From assembly GCA_964397555.1 (NCBI GenBank), contig CAYNJF010000005.1:20002-84001 (forward strand): a stretch of DNA of 64,000 nt. The letters are read 5' to 3'. Position 1 is the stretch's first letter, and the number at the start of each line of letters is the position of its first letter. Of this stretch, positions 1 through 8,451 are shown piece by piece. The notes beneath the pieces are model-generated. The model did not search any database. It was not told where the DNA came from and saw only the letters and a list, made by a program, of their open reading frames with translations. The DNA is from CAYNJF01 sp964397555 (GTDB lineage Bacteria > Pseudomonadota > Gammaproteobacteria > Berkiellales > Berkiellaceae). The position numbers were made by a program, and so were the translations under genes.

Positions 1-318
1 TCCTTCTTCAATGAGATCAAGTAAGGAGAGGCCGCGATTAAGGTAACGCCTTGAGATCTTGACGACCAAGCGGAGGTTGCATTGGATCATGTGTTGTTTT
101 GATGCGATGCATCCGCTGTTGGCTTTTCGTGCGTAGTAAATTTCTTCTTCTGCTGTAAGCAGGGGAGATTTGCCAATTTCTCTCAGGTATATTTGGGTGG
201 CGTCCATTTCCTTTGGTGCAGCATGAGAGGTTTTGACGTCGGGTAAGGCGGAGTCTTGCTCTTTTGTTTGGCTTTTTTCTTGGGTGAAATCAATGGGGCC
301 GTTCCAGTTGCTTTTCAT
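1..318 (-). CDS. rpoS: RNA polymerase sigma factor RpoS, N-terminal part (cut by window edge)
   Basis: The first 106 codons of a sigma-70 family protein, reading off the left edge of the window in frame. After a poorly conserved start (MKSNWNGPIDF) comes the region 1.2 signature of RpoS, DATQIYLREIGKSPLLTAEE, and then the start of region 2 (NLRLVVKISRRYLNRGLSLL). The wording of region 1.2 is that of the stationary-phase factor RpoS rather than RpoD or RpoH. The ATG at 318 has a GGAG seven bases upstream on the minus strand. RpoS directs core polymerase to stationary-phase and stress promoters; in Legionella it also affects the transmissive phase (family knowledge). It diverges from ihfB. No confident promoter was seen in the 199-base spacer. 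Confidence 0.93.
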   Translation of the reverse strand, partial: MKSNWNGPIDFTQEKSQTKEQDSALPDVKTSHAAPKEMDATQIYLREIGKSPLLTAEEEIYYARKANSGCIASKQHMIQCNLRLVVKISRRYLNRGLSLLDLIEEG

Positions 319-517
319 AAGGCATCTCCATAATCGTTTGATACCTTTGGTTATGCACAATGAATGCCTACTTAAAATAGTTGAATAAAAACAACAAGTT
401 TGGCCAGTGGAATGCGTGCTTTGTGGGTTTTAATCGGCTACACTGTAAAGGATATGGGCACTTAAAATACCTTAGTTCAAAAACTAAGTCTGGAAGCAAA
501 CGTTTAAGGAAAAGAAC

Positions 518-829
518 ATGACAAGGGCAGAGTTGATTGATCTGTTGGCAATGAAACAATCTCACATCCCAGTAAAAATGATTGAGCAGGGTGTCAAAAG
601 TGTCTTTGAAAATATGGCTCAAGCCTTAGAGAGCGGTCAACGCATTGAAATCCGTCGCTTCGGTAGTTTCTCCATTCGTTATCGTGAGCCAAGAACCGCA
701 AGAAACCCTAAAACGGGTGAGGTGGTGCATGCACCAGGTAAATACGCCCCACATTTTAAGCCAGGCAAAGAGATGCGTGAGCGTGTCGATGCTTCCAAAG
801 AGACCTATCCAATTAAAACCGACACTTAG
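518..829 (+). CDS. ihfB: Integration host factor beta subunit
   Basis: A 103-residue HU/IHF-family DNA-bending protein. It has the N-terminal helices (MTRAELIDLLAMKQSHIP), the IEIRRFGSFSIRYREPRTAR strand region and the intercalating-arm motif ARNPKTGE near residues 65-72, ending in APHFKPGKEMRERV. The QSHIP and FGSFS...PRT.RNPKTG pattern is that of IhfB rather than HU or IhfA. IhfB pairs with IhfA to bend DNA at promoters and recombination sites. The ATG at 518 is preceded by AAGGAAAAGAAC, a good ribosome binding site. About ten residues at the C terminus extend past the E. coli protein. The gene stands alone, divergent from rpoS, not behind rpsA as in many gammaproteobacteria. Confidence 0.95.
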   Translation: MTRAELIDLLAMKQSHIPVKMIEQGVKSVFENMAQALESGQRIEIRRFGSFSIRYREPRTARNPKTGEVVHAPGKYAPHFKPGKEMRERVDASKETYPIKTDT

Positions 830-915
830 TGAAACCATGATTCGTTGATGATAAGCTTAGGCTGTTTAGGGCATAAGTTTTATCATCCGTTGTTATTACT
901 AAGAGATCACCAGTC

Positions 916-1743
916 GTGAAAAACTCATTCAAAATCACCCAATACTTTGTTTGTATGATAGCTACAATGATTGGCGCTCCTGCGATGGCCGCTTTCGAAG
1001 TCATCAACGAGCCCAACGTGGAATATGGCAACGCACAAAACGAAGTCTTCCGAAAAGCTGTGGAGTTTGAAGATTCGCTTGATTCCACTGACCGTGCGTT
1101 TTTATCGACCGTTGAGCAAAAGCGGGTTTCAAACCGCTGGTACTACGAAGCTCAAATTGGTCGTCCAGAGATACGTGTTAAAGATGTAATGAATGAAACG
1201 ACGGGCATGACCGGTCAGCCCGCCAATCGTTCGACTGAAGACGATTTGTTCTTGTTCGTCATTGGTTGGGGGTATAAGTGGAATCGCTTTGCCACCGAAC
1301 TAGAGTTAGTGATTTCCGAGTCGGTTGATTATCGCTCAAATCCAATTCTAACGGGTCAAACGATTCAAGTGGATGCAGACATTCAAAACGTGACCTTGTT
1401 TTGGAATTTTGAATACGAAATCCCAACCTTTTTCGATTTTATTCCATCCCGAGTGCATCCTTACGTCAACGTCGGTTTTGGTCCTTCTTTTAAAACGGTG
1501 GATACACGATCATTATCGCTTGGTAACCAAGCGCGACAAACCACCTCAGAGCGCTCCACTGATTTTGCTTACAATTTAAGTGCGGGTGTTAAGTTCCAGT
1601 TGACGGCAAATATATTAGTAGGCGGTGGATATCGTTACATGAACATGGGTGAGGCTGATATTGGTCCGATTGAAGGGATTAAGTTGAGTGCGGATGAGTA
1701 CACGGCTCGCGGCTTCTTTGTTGGTCTGACTTATTTGTCCTAG
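916..1743 (+). CDS. Outer membrane beta-barrel protein, OmpA/Opa-like small barrel
   Basis: A 275-residue protein with a signal peptide (MKNSFKITQYFVC...GAPAMA, predicted cleavage after residue 25). It then alternates hydrophobic and aromatic strands typical of an eight-stranded barrel, e.g. NVTLFWNFEYEIP, VHPYVNVGFGPSFK and NILVGGGYRYMNMGEADIG, and ends in an aromatic-hydrophobic strand (TARGFFVGLTYLS). The start is the GTG at 916; it is chosen because it gives the signal peptide its positive N terminus, although the ribosome site (AAGAGATC) is weak. The stop lies eight bases before the Sel1 lipoprotein, so the two are probably cotranscribed. The function cannot be told from sequence. Adhesin or small pore are the usual roles of this fold. 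Confidence 0.75.
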   Translation: MKNSFKITQYFVCMIATMIGAPAMAAFEVINEPNVEYGNAQNEVFRKAVEFEDSLDSTDRAFLSTVEQKRVSNRWYYEAQIGRPEIRVKDVMNETTGMTGQPANRSTEDDLFLFVIGWGYKWNRFATELELVISESVDYRSNPILTGQTIQVDADIQNVTLFWNFEYEIPTFFDFIPSRVHPYVNVGFGPSFKTVDTRSLSLGNQARQTTSERSTDFAYNLSAGVKFQLTANILVGGGYRYMNMGEADIGPIEGIKLSADEYTARGFFVGLTYLS

Positions 1744-1751
1744 GATGATGC

Positions 1752-3554
1752 ATGAGTAAACGGATTGCGAGCACAACGTCATTAGCCTTAGCGGTATGTC
1801 TTTGTGCAGGGTGTGGCTTAAAGTCCCCTAAATGGTTTGAAAAAGAAGAAGACAATGCGAATGTGGTGCATCGTGTTGGTCATAAAGTGCTTGAAAACGT
1901 CTATATGGACGCTGAAGGTAGCTACGATTTTGGTGAAGTCTTTTATCAAAATGGTGCCCCTGGTGACTTTGAAATAGCGGCTCACTACTTTCAAAACGCC
2001 GCCGATGGAGGCAACCCTCAAGCGCAGTTTCGTCTTGGGATGATGTATCTTGAAGGGTGTGGCGTGGACACCGACATTGTGCGCGCTACTCAGTGGCTTC
2101 GTATGGCTGCGGCCAACAATGTACAACAAGCCCAGTTAACAATGGGTGAGCTTTACCAAGGGGGGCAAGGCGTCCCGCAAGACTATCAAGAGTCTGAGTA
2201 TTGGTATAATCGTGCTGCTCAAGAGGGCAACTTAGAAGCGATGGTGCGCTTAGGCTATCTGCTTCAAGTATGGCAACGAGATAAAAATGATTTGAATGAA
2301 GCCTTTGATTGGTATTCTAAGGCCTCTGATTTAGGTTCTGCTGAAGGTACGTACCATTTAGCCCACATGTACGCCACTGGGGTCGGGGTGCCTAAAAATT
2401 TCCACAAAGCGCTGTCGTTGTATCAATATGCCGCTGAGCAAGGCTACCCAGACGCTCACTCTGAGATGGGTGAACTATATCTTCAGGGACTTGGTACAAA
2501 CCGCGATTCCGACAGAGCGCACAATTTATTTGTTAAAGCTTCTGAGATGGGCTCAGCTCAAGCCGCTTTTAACTTAGGCGTGATGTACGAGCTTGGTGAT
2601 GGCATTCCTCAAGATTACAACGTGGCAGCTCAATGGTATGAGTTAGCGGCCAAGCGTGGCTCTCCTTATGGAGCATTTCGATTGGGTGAGTTTTACGCAA
2701 CTGGCACTGGGGTACCGATTGATTTTGTCCATGCCAATCAGTGGTATTTAGTGGCAGCTAAGCGTGGTGTGGCCATCGCACACGTTCGTTTAGGCGATCA
2801 TTACCTAAGTGGTCGTGGTCTTGAGCAAAACGCTCAAAAGGCGGTAGGCGAGTATTTTCAGGCTGCTCAAAAAGACAACCCTTATGCGCAATACATGTTA
2901 AGCGTTATGTACGCGAAAGCCATTGGAGTTCCTTTATCACTTGAGCGCTCAGTGTTTTGGTATAACAAAGCTGAGAGCTTAAGCGGGACTGCCATGGCGA
3001 AGTATCGAGTCGCTCGAGCGTTTGATGTTGGTATTGGCGTGCACCGGGATATGAAAGAGGCGATTAAGTGGTACGAGGCCTCAGCCGTTCAAGGGCTTGC
3101 TAAAGCTCAAAACGAAATGGGTGAAATCTACCACGAAGGCAAAGCGGTCAAGCAAGACTATAAGCGTGCGTTGCACTGGTTCTCAAAAGCAGCCCAGCAA
3201 GGCTCGGCTTACGGCAAATACAACCTTGGCATGCTCTATTACAATGGCCAAGGTGTCAGCCAAAATCGCGCTAAGGCGCATGCTTTGTTTCTTGAGTCAG
3301 CTCAAGATGGTGCCATCTACAGTCAGTATCGAGTGGCTAGAATGTACTATGAAGGTTTAGGGACCCGACAAGACACGCCTTCGTCGTATGCTTGGTGGTC
3401 GGTCTCTGCGTTGAATCGATTTGAAAACACGCAAGACATGATGCGTGATTTGATCGATGACATGACACCTAACCAACGAGTCAAAGCCCTTCAGTTGTCC
3501 CAGCAGTTTCAAAGAAACTTTTTAGATGGGGATGGGGTCTCTAACCCTCGCTAG
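1752..3554 (+). CDS. Sel1-repeat (SLR) lipoprotein
   Basis: A 600-residue protein that starts with a lipoprotein signal peptide (lipobox LCAGC, Cys about 21) and is then almost wholly Sel1-like repeats of about 36 residues. Each repeat carries the hallmark ...A..WY..AA..G...A...LG.MY..G.GV..D, e.g. AQFRLGMMYLEGCGVDTD and AQYMLSVMYAKAIGVPLS. Roughly a dozen repeats run from residue 70 to about 560. Sel1 proteins are alpha/alpha solenoids that hold protein partners. In Legionella, members such as EnhC, LpnE and LidL act in host entry and trafficking (family knowledge). It lies eight bases after a beta-barrel gene and is followed by a strong terminator. That position makes an envelope complex of barrel plus periplasmic lipoprotein plausible, which is inference. 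Confidence 0.9.
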   Translation: MSKRIASTTSLALAVCLCAGCGLKSPKWFEKEEDNANVVHRVGHKVLENVYMDAEGSYDFGEVFYQNGAPGDFEIAAHYFQNAADGGNPQAQFRLGMMYLEGCGVDTDIVRATQWLRMAAANNVQQAQLTMGELYQGGQGVPQDYQESEYWYNRAAQEGNLEAMVRLGYLLQVWQRDKNDLNEAFDWYSKASDLGSAEGTYHLAHMYATGVGVPKNFHKALSLYQYAAEQGYPDAHSEMGELYLQGLGTNRDSDRAHNLFVKASEMGSAQAAFNLGVMYELGDGIPQDYNVAAQWYELAAKRGSPYGAFRLGEFYATGTGVPIDFVHANQWYLVAAKRGVAIAHVRLGDHYLSGRGLEQNAQKAVGEYFQAAQKDNPYAQYMLSVMYAKAIGVPLSLERSVFWYNKAESLSGTAMAKYRVARAFDVGIGVHRDMKEAIKWYEASAVQGLAKAQNEMGEIYHEGKAVKQDYKRALHWFSKAAQQGSAYGKYNLGMLYYNGQGVSQNRAKAHALFLESAQDGAIYSQYRVARMYYEGLGTRQDTPSSYAWWSVSALNRFENTQDMMRDLIDDMTPNQRVKALQLSQQFQRNFLDGDGVSNPR

Positions 3555-3566
3555 GTGCTTACAAGT

Positions 3567-3606
3567 AAAAAAAAGCCCATGAACGAATACGTCATGGGCT
3601 TTTTTT
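3567..3606. terminator. Bidirectional rho-independent terminator
   Basis: An eight-pair stem, GCCCATGA (3575-3582) with TCATGGGC (3592-3599), and a nine-base loop. An A-run precedes it and a seven-T run follows, so it can stop transcription from the Sel1 gene (plus strand) and, read on the other strand, from the convergent phosphate transporter gene. Confidence 0.9.
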
Positions 3607-3649
3607 GTGGCTGTTTTGTCGCTGTACTTAATGACTTCTTTAAATACGC

Positions 3650-4897
3650 TTAAAAGTAATACTCTAAGATTTTGTAAATAATGACGGCAAAGAAGGCACC
3701 CGCAGGTAAGGTTACGATCCAAGACATAAAAATCATACGAATCACATTCATGTTCAGTGCATTGATCCCGCGTGCAAGACCCACCCCTAAGACCGCCCCT
3801 ACAAGCGTGTGAGTCGTTGAGATAGGTAAGCCTGTTCCCGAGGCTAGGACAACCGTCGAAGAGGCGGCTAGAGTCGCAGCAAATCCACGTGATGGGGTGA
3901 GCTCGGTGATCCCTGAGCCAACGGTGGCAATCACCTTGTGGCCATACATCACAAGCCCGCAAACAATCCCCAATGATCCAAGCAATAGAATCCAAACTGG
4001 GATCATTGTCTCTTGGGAGATTTCACCGGTCTCTAGCACATCGACCACGGCGGCGAGTGGTCCGACAGCGTTCGCCACATCATTTGAGCCATGAGCAAAA
4101 GCCATGGCGCACGCGGTGAACAGCATCAAAAAACCAAACATCTTCTCAACTTGGGCAAAGTGGGAGCTTCGACAGCTTTGCTCCTCAACTTCAACTTTGG
4201 CCAACTTGAAAAAAGAAAGACCGGCAACGATAAGTGAAAACAAAGTGGCCCCGATAAGGCCAAGGTGGTTGGGTAGGTTCACCCCGATGTGTTGAAGACC
4301 AGACACCGCAATGAGCATCGTTACTATCCAACACACTACAAAGATGTAAAAAGGTATGATCCGCTTGGCCCGTTCTAAGGGGTGATCATGGTTCATGATC
4401 AGAGTTTGAACGCTCGCGAAAACCGCGTAGGCAATGATAAGCCCTAGAATGGGGGATAGAACCCAAGAGCTTGTGATCTTGGCAATCATCGGCCAATGAA
4501 TGGCATGAATCCCTAAGGTGACCGAGCCAAAACCAACCACAGCACCAATGATGGTATGAGAGGTGGAGACAGGCCAACCAAAGCGCGTGGCCACACCAAG
4601 CCAAAGCCCAGCAGCTAACAAAGAGGCCATCATCCCTAGTGCGAACACATACGGATCAGAGCTTAACTCAGAGGCGTCAATGATGCCTTTTCGAATGGTA
4701 TCTGTAACCGCTCCTCCCGCAAGAAAAGCACCCAGAAATTCGAAAACCATAGCAATCATGATGGCCTGTTTAATGGTTAAGGCCTTCGAGCCCACCGATG
4801 TGCCCATAGCGTTAGCCACATCGTTGGCGCCTACGCCCCATGCCATGATAAAGCCAGAAGCTATGGCAATGATGATCAAAACGATACTTGGTTCCAT
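3650..4897 (-). CDS. pit: PiT-family inorganic phosphate transporter
   Basis: A 415-residue polytopic membrane protein with the two inverted PiT signatures: GVGANDVANAMGTSVGSKAL near the N terminus and HGSNDVANAVGPLAAV in the second half. Both hold the GxNDVANA core, and PVSTTHT-like segments (WPVSTSHTIIG, LPISTTHTLVG) follow each. About ten to eleven membrane segments are visible, with a hydrophilic loop near residues 235-255. PiT proteins import phosphate as a metal-phosphate complex coupled to protons or sodium. The length fits the short bacterial form. The start ATG at 4897 gives MEPSIVLIIIAIA. No phoU-like pit accessory gene is adjacent. The gene ends facing the Sel1 gene across a shared terminator. 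Confidence 0.93.
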   Translation of the reverse strand: MEPSIVLIIIAIASGFIMAWGVGANDVANAMGTSVGSKALTIKQAIMIAMVFEFLGAFLAGGAVTDTIRKGIIDASELSSDPYVFALGMMASLLAAGLWLGVATRFGWPVSTSHTIIGAVVGFGSVTLGIHAIHWPMIAKITSSWVLSPILGLIIAYAVFASVQTLIMNHDHPLERAKRIIPFYIFVVCWIVTMLIAVSGLQHIGVNLPNHLGLIGATLFSLIVAGLSFFKLAKVEVEEQSCRSSHFAQVEKMFGFLMLFTACAMAFAHGSNDVANAVGPLAAVVDVLETGEISQETMIPVWILLLGSLGIVCGLVMYGHKVIATVGSGITELTPSRGFAATLAASSTVVLASGTGLPISTTHTLVGAVLGVGLARGINALNMNVIRMIFMSWIVTLPAGAFFAVIIYKILEYYF

Positions 4898-5197
4898 AAG
4901 GGTTTACGTGCCGTCAGTTCTCTTACTGCATGGGTTTTTAAACTCTATTTCAGGCGAAGGCTACCATGGCTTGATGCATTGGCCAAGTATTAGCTCGCAT
5001 ATCATATGAAGTAAATCTCTCATCTTGTGTGAGAACTTTGACCATGGACAAAAATCGTATACGAATCAATACTGAAAAAAGATAGCCCCAAAGACGGCAC
5101 TCCAAACGCCACAAAATGTTGGATAACAAACATAGGGATATCCGCCTGCTCCGACCATCCGTGATGGTAAGGCAACAACAACACATATGGAGGTGTG
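4898..5197. other. 300-base spacer between divergent pit and GGCT-like genes
   Basis: This spacer must contain the pit promoter (minus strand) and probably that of the gene at 5198. I saw no hexamer pair with correct spacing; TTGACC at 5038-5043 has no good -10 partner. No open frame longer than a dozen codons with a ribosome site was recognised, and there is no repeat or strong hairpin. Confidence 0.4.
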
Positions 5198-5701
5198 ATG
5201 AAGTACTTTGCTTATGGCTCAAAAATGCTAGGGGTCAATATGCGAAAGCTGGTCCCAGATGCAAAGCATCTAGGCATTGCCCTACTTGATAACTACCAAG
5301 TGAACTTCACCAAATTAGATGATGGCTGTGGTGGTCGGTGTAACATCACGCCTTGTCCTGAGCACCGAGTTTACGGGGTCTTATGGGACATACCGGCCTG
5401 TGCCCGAACTCACTTGGATAAGAGCATGCAACTCGGATTTGAGCACTATGACATGATGTTAAAAGTGCACCCACTTATCTATCGGGACGACCAGTATCAT
5501 CAGGCTCGTGAATCGGTTTTTGCCTTTACTTACCTTGCGCATAAGTGTCGAGTCAGGGATAATCTGACCCCCACGAGCGGATATCGTGATTCAGTCTTGC
5601 AAGGAGCTCAAGAGAACCATTTTCCAGCAAGTTACATCAAGCAGCTCAGTCAATATGGCCTGGTCGACGAAAGAACCCATTGCTCAACCTTGGAACCCTG
5701 A
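5198..5701 (+). CDS. Gamma-glutamylcyclotransferase-like protein
   Basis: A 167-residue protein of the GGCT fold. It begins KYFAYGSKMLG, the counterpart of the family's YFxYGSNM substrate-binding loop, and has VYGVLWDIP in the middle and HFPASYIKQL near the C terminus, as in single-domain GGCT proteins. The family splits gamma-glutamyl peptides to 5-oxoproline; many bacterial members are untested. The usual Asn of YGSNM is Lys here. I place the start at ATG 5198 because GGAGG at 5189-5193 sits four bases before it; the GTG at 5195 would touch the ribosome site. The 3' end overlaps the DUF3025 gene by 47 bases. Confidence 0.8.
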   Translation: MKYFAYGSKMLGVNMRKLVPDAKHLGIALLDNYQVNFTKLDDGCGGRCNITPCPEHRVYGVLWDIPACARTHLDKSMQLGFEHYDMMLKVHPLIYRDDQYHQARESVFAFTYLAHKCRVRDNLTPTSGYRDSVLQGAQENHFPASYIKQLSQYGLVDERTHCSTLEP

Positions 5702-6440
5702 CGTTTTAACCACGAAACGTTGTTACGCGCCCTTGCACGTGGTATGGCCACATCGAGCTCTCGAGTGGCCAAGCTGTCAAGCGTTGAATGAGCACTATCG
5801 CCAAATCATTCAAGCCCCTTGTTATCGATGGTATCAATTTATTCCTCAAGCAAGTGCACAAGGGATGTTTGAGCGTTATGAGGCGCTGGCTTATTTTCAG
5901 AGGCGAGTTTTAACCCGTGAGCACCACTGGCATGATTTTTTTAATTACTTGACCTACCTTCAATGGCCCAAATCCAAAGACGCCCTAATCGCTCGCACGA
6001 TGAAAGAGTATCTTTTGCGCCCTGGGGCTAAATTTAAACAACGCTCCAATGTTCAAAACCGTTTGGCGTTGTTTGATGAGTGTGGGGCGGTGATTGTGGC
6101 GCCCAAGAAAGCGTGTGATTGGATCCGCGCTCATCAATGGATCCCCTTGTTTGTTGATCATCGGGATTGGTTTGAGTCTAAAATTCAGGTGCATATTTTC
6201 GGTCATGCGATTTATGAAAAATTCTTAAACCCTTACATCGGGATGACGGTCAACGCACTTTTGGTTGAGCGAGAAACACAGTGCACGGTTGATGTGGACG
6301 CACTCTTAAAAGCACGCCTTGATGATCCAAGCGCCTTTTTAAAAAAAGGCGATCTTAATCCTTTCCCTATTCTAGGGGTGCCAGGCTTGCATCCCAACGA
6401 AGCGCCAAGCTTCTACGAAGACACGTCCTATTTTAGGTAA
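5655..6440 (+). CDS. DUF3025 domain protein
   Basis: A 261-residue soluble protein of unknown function that I assign to DUF3025 from its middle and C-terminal wording: HHWHDFFNYLTYLQWPKSK, then the NRLALFDECGAVIVA segment, HIFGHAIYEKFLNPYIGMT and the ending LGVPGLHPNEAPSFYEDTSY. The H-D-F-N-x-L and HAIYEK-L-x-P-Y patterns are the family's conserved blocks. The ATG at 5655 (MAWSTKEP) is preferred; earlier codons in frame lie deep inside the upstream gene. It overlaps the GGCT-like gene by 47 bases and its end overlaps the convergent mutH by eight. No function is established for the family. Confidence 0.75.
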   Translation: MAWSTKEPIAQPWNPDVLTTKRCYAPLHVVWPHRALEWPSCQALNEHYRQIIQAPCYRWYQFIPQASAQGMFERYEALAYFQRRVLTREHHWHDFFNYLTYLQWPKSKDALIARTMKEYLLRPGAKFKQRSNVQNRLALFDECGAVIVAPKKACDWIRAHQWIPLFVDHRDWFESKIQVHIFGHAIYEKFLNPYIGMTVNALLVERETQCTVDVDALLKARLDDPSAFLKKGDLNPFPILGVPGLHPNEAPSFYEDTSYFR

Positions 6441-7089
6441 ACTGCTCGTCTAAAAGCGATTGAGCAAAGGCTTGTCGAAGATAAAACCCTTTAGGGACAG
6501 TTTGGGTCGTTTGACCATCTTGGCCAAGCACGCGGATAGTGTTTTTTGAATTTGCGGCTTTGGGGCGAATGTGCAAAAAGCGACCTTGTTTTGCACTGAG
6601 GGCATCAAATTGGCCAAGCTTTAACATCTCAGACAGCTCGTACCAGTCGTCACTTAGGATGTCGTCCCAACTTTGAGGCATGGACCATAAAAAAGGCGTG
6701 TAAATCATTCGACTTGGCACAGGGCCTTCGGCTAGAAACGGAACCCAAAGGACTTTTTTCAACTTATGATACACCAGACTTTCATGCCAGCGGGGTTCAC
6801 GAAATGGGATGGGGGCGTAGGTGACGTAGGTGGATTCTTTGACCAAACCATTTTCGCCCAAAGGTAAGGTTTTCAATTCAACACCAAGTTGCATAAAATC
6901 AGGGCAAGCTTTAGAGCCAGCATCCGTTCCTAGGATTTGTTCAAGGGCTTGACCAAACCAACCTTTGGCGTGAGTCAGGGTGGTCGGACAAGACTGATGA
7001 ATCAGCTCACTGACGTCTTGGAAACTCAAGCCCGATAGCATCAACGCTTTTTCCATTAACTCGTCGCAGGTTTTTGGTGTGGTAGTCAT
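6433..7089 (-). CDS. mutH: DNA mismatch repair endonuclease MutH
   Basis: A 218-residue protein with the MutH catalytic block at residues 60-75: KACPDFMQLGVELKTLPLG, giving the D-x6-E-x-K active site (Asp64, Glu71, Lys73), preceded by KGWFGQALEQILGTDAGSK. The YVTYAPI strand follows. MutH nicks the unmethylated strand at hemimethylated GATC sites once activated by MutS and MutL, so its presence implies Dam methylation in this organism (family knowledge; no dam gene in the window). The length is close to the E. coli enzyme (229). It is divergent from the patatin gene, with a 129-base spacer. Confidence 0.93.
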   Translation of the reverse strand: MTTTPKTCDELMEKALMLSGLSFQDVSELIHQSCPTTLTHAKGWFGQALEQILGTDAGSKACPDFMQLGVELKTLPLGENGLVKESTYVTYAPIPFREPRWHESLVYHKLKKVLWVPFLAEGPVPSRMIYTPFLWSMPQSWDDILSDDWYELSEMLKLGQFDALSAKQGRFLHIRPKAANSKNTIRVLGQDGQTTQTVPKGFYLRQAFAQSLLDEQFT

Positions 7090-7218
7090 AGTTGAATAAC
7101 CATTTTAAGTTGAGGCTCATTTTAAGGGCTATGTTGCTTTGCGTAAAGCTTTTGTGAGTCGGGTATGCGAAATTGAAATGGTATCTTATAGCGCACATCT
7201 TTGGTAAAAGGATTTTAG

Positions 7219-8433
7219 ATGTCAAGCCGTGATTTTAGACCGCCAATGGGCGCGATGCTCATAAGCCAGCGTTATCGATTGCAGCATCAATTGGATGAGC
7301 CGACCCTCTCAAGCAGCACCCTCAAAAAAGCTGATGATCTTCTCGAAAGTCTTGATGATCATTACCCTTATGAGAATGTGTTTGGCTCGGTTGAGCAGTT
7401 GTACATTGCAGGGGGCGGTGGCGCAGGCCGTTCTTTACCCGGGGCTTTCGTCGAAGCAGAAAAATTTGGCCTTGATTTTAAAAACGTCAATGTGGTGTGT
7501 GGTACCTCGGTTGGCTCAATCAGTGCTCTTGGGATTGCGCTTGGGATTAAAACGCAAGACATGACCTCGGTCCTTGACGATATTCCTGCTGAGCGATTTC
7601 AAGATTGGAGCTTTTGGAGCTCAATTTCGAATTTTTTTACTCGCTGGGGGTGGTGTGAAGGAAAAGAGTTTTCGGCGTATTTTCGCGAATATATTTTCGA
7701 ACGTACCAAACAAGATTTGGGCGAGGACAAAGCACTTTGGGATCCTACTTTTTTAGAATTATACAACGCGGGTTACACCAAAGAGCTTCGGGTTATCACC
7801 TCCAATCTTGATAAGCTAGAGCCCAGTGTTTTTTCTTATAAATTAACACCCCACAAAAAAGTAGCCGACATTGTTGGCTTATCGTGCTCGGTGCCCATCA
7901 TGTTCCCCCCTCAGCAAATCACCTCCCCAGAAGGGGTTCGTGAGTGGCATACGGATGGAGGCGTGTTGCTAAATTACCCGTTCGCAGCCGGAAACACCGA
8001 GGCGGTTGAATTTGATAAAATGCTCGGGTTTTTGTTTGTCAATGGGACCACCGCCGAGAAAATACGCCCTAAATACGGGCCAGGCATAAATTCATTTATT
8101 CAATTTTGCATCACCTTAGTTTCCGCGATTTTATTTCAACAACCGCTGTCGCTGTCTCAACAGGTCAAAGATCGCACCGTTGCCATTCGGATCAACCACA
8201 ATCCAGCAAAGTTTACCGCCACACCAGAAGAACAACGAGTCTTAGATAAAGGCGGCAAAGACGCCGTTCGAGCACTGGCCGAAGACATCAAGTTAAAGCG
8301 TCAAAAAGCTTATAATTTAGCGCTAACTCAGCAAACTATCAAAACCTATCGACGGATGTCCTTGAGCTCCATCGACTTACAGGCATCGGACCCTTTGAAG
8401 CCAAAGTCTAAAAAGCAGGTACGCTTTGCATGA
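7219..8433 (+). CDS. Patatin-like phospholipase, possible secreted effector
   Basis: A 404-residue patatin-domain lipid hydrolase. The oxyanion loop GGGGAGRSLPGAF is at residues 65-77, the nucleophile elbow GTSVGS at 95-100 (Ser97) and the second dyad residue in WHTDGGVLLNYP (Asp246). All catalytic parts are therefore present. About 60 residues precede the domain and about 100 follow it, ending in the basic PKSKKQVRFA. There is no signal peptide. The family cleaves acyl esters of phospholipids. Several Legionella patatins (VpdA-C) are Dot/Icm effectors, so secretion is possible but not shown. An AAAGGATTTTAG site precedes the ATG. ung begins 18 bases downstream. Confidence 0.87.
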   Translation: MSSRDFRPPMGAMLISQRYRLQHQLDEPTLSSSTLKKADDLLESLDDHYPYENVFGSVEQLYIAGGGGAGRSLPGAFVEAEKFGLDFKNVNVVCGTSVGSISALGIALGIKTQDMTSVLDDIPAERFQDWSFWSSISNFFTRWGWCEGKEFSAYFREYIFERTKQDLGEDKALWDPTFLELYNAGYTKELRVITSNLDKLEPSVFSYKLTPHKKVADIVGLSCSVPIMFPPQQITSPEGVREWHTDGGVLLNYPFAAGNTEAVEFDKMLGFLFVNGTTAEKIRPKYGPGINSFIQFCITLVSAILFQQPLSLSQQVKDRTVAIRINHNPAKFTATPEEQRVLDKGGKDAVRALAEDIKLKRQKAYNLALTQQTIKTYRRMSLSSIDLQASDPLKPKSKKQVRFA

Positions 8434-8451
8434 TGGGGCATCTTTGTTAGC

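Noticed and set aside
5038..5083. TTGACC as promoter of the GGCT-like gene, and the 13-codon frame starting at 5044
   Set aside because: There is no -10 box at 16-18 bases, and the short frame has no ribosome site.
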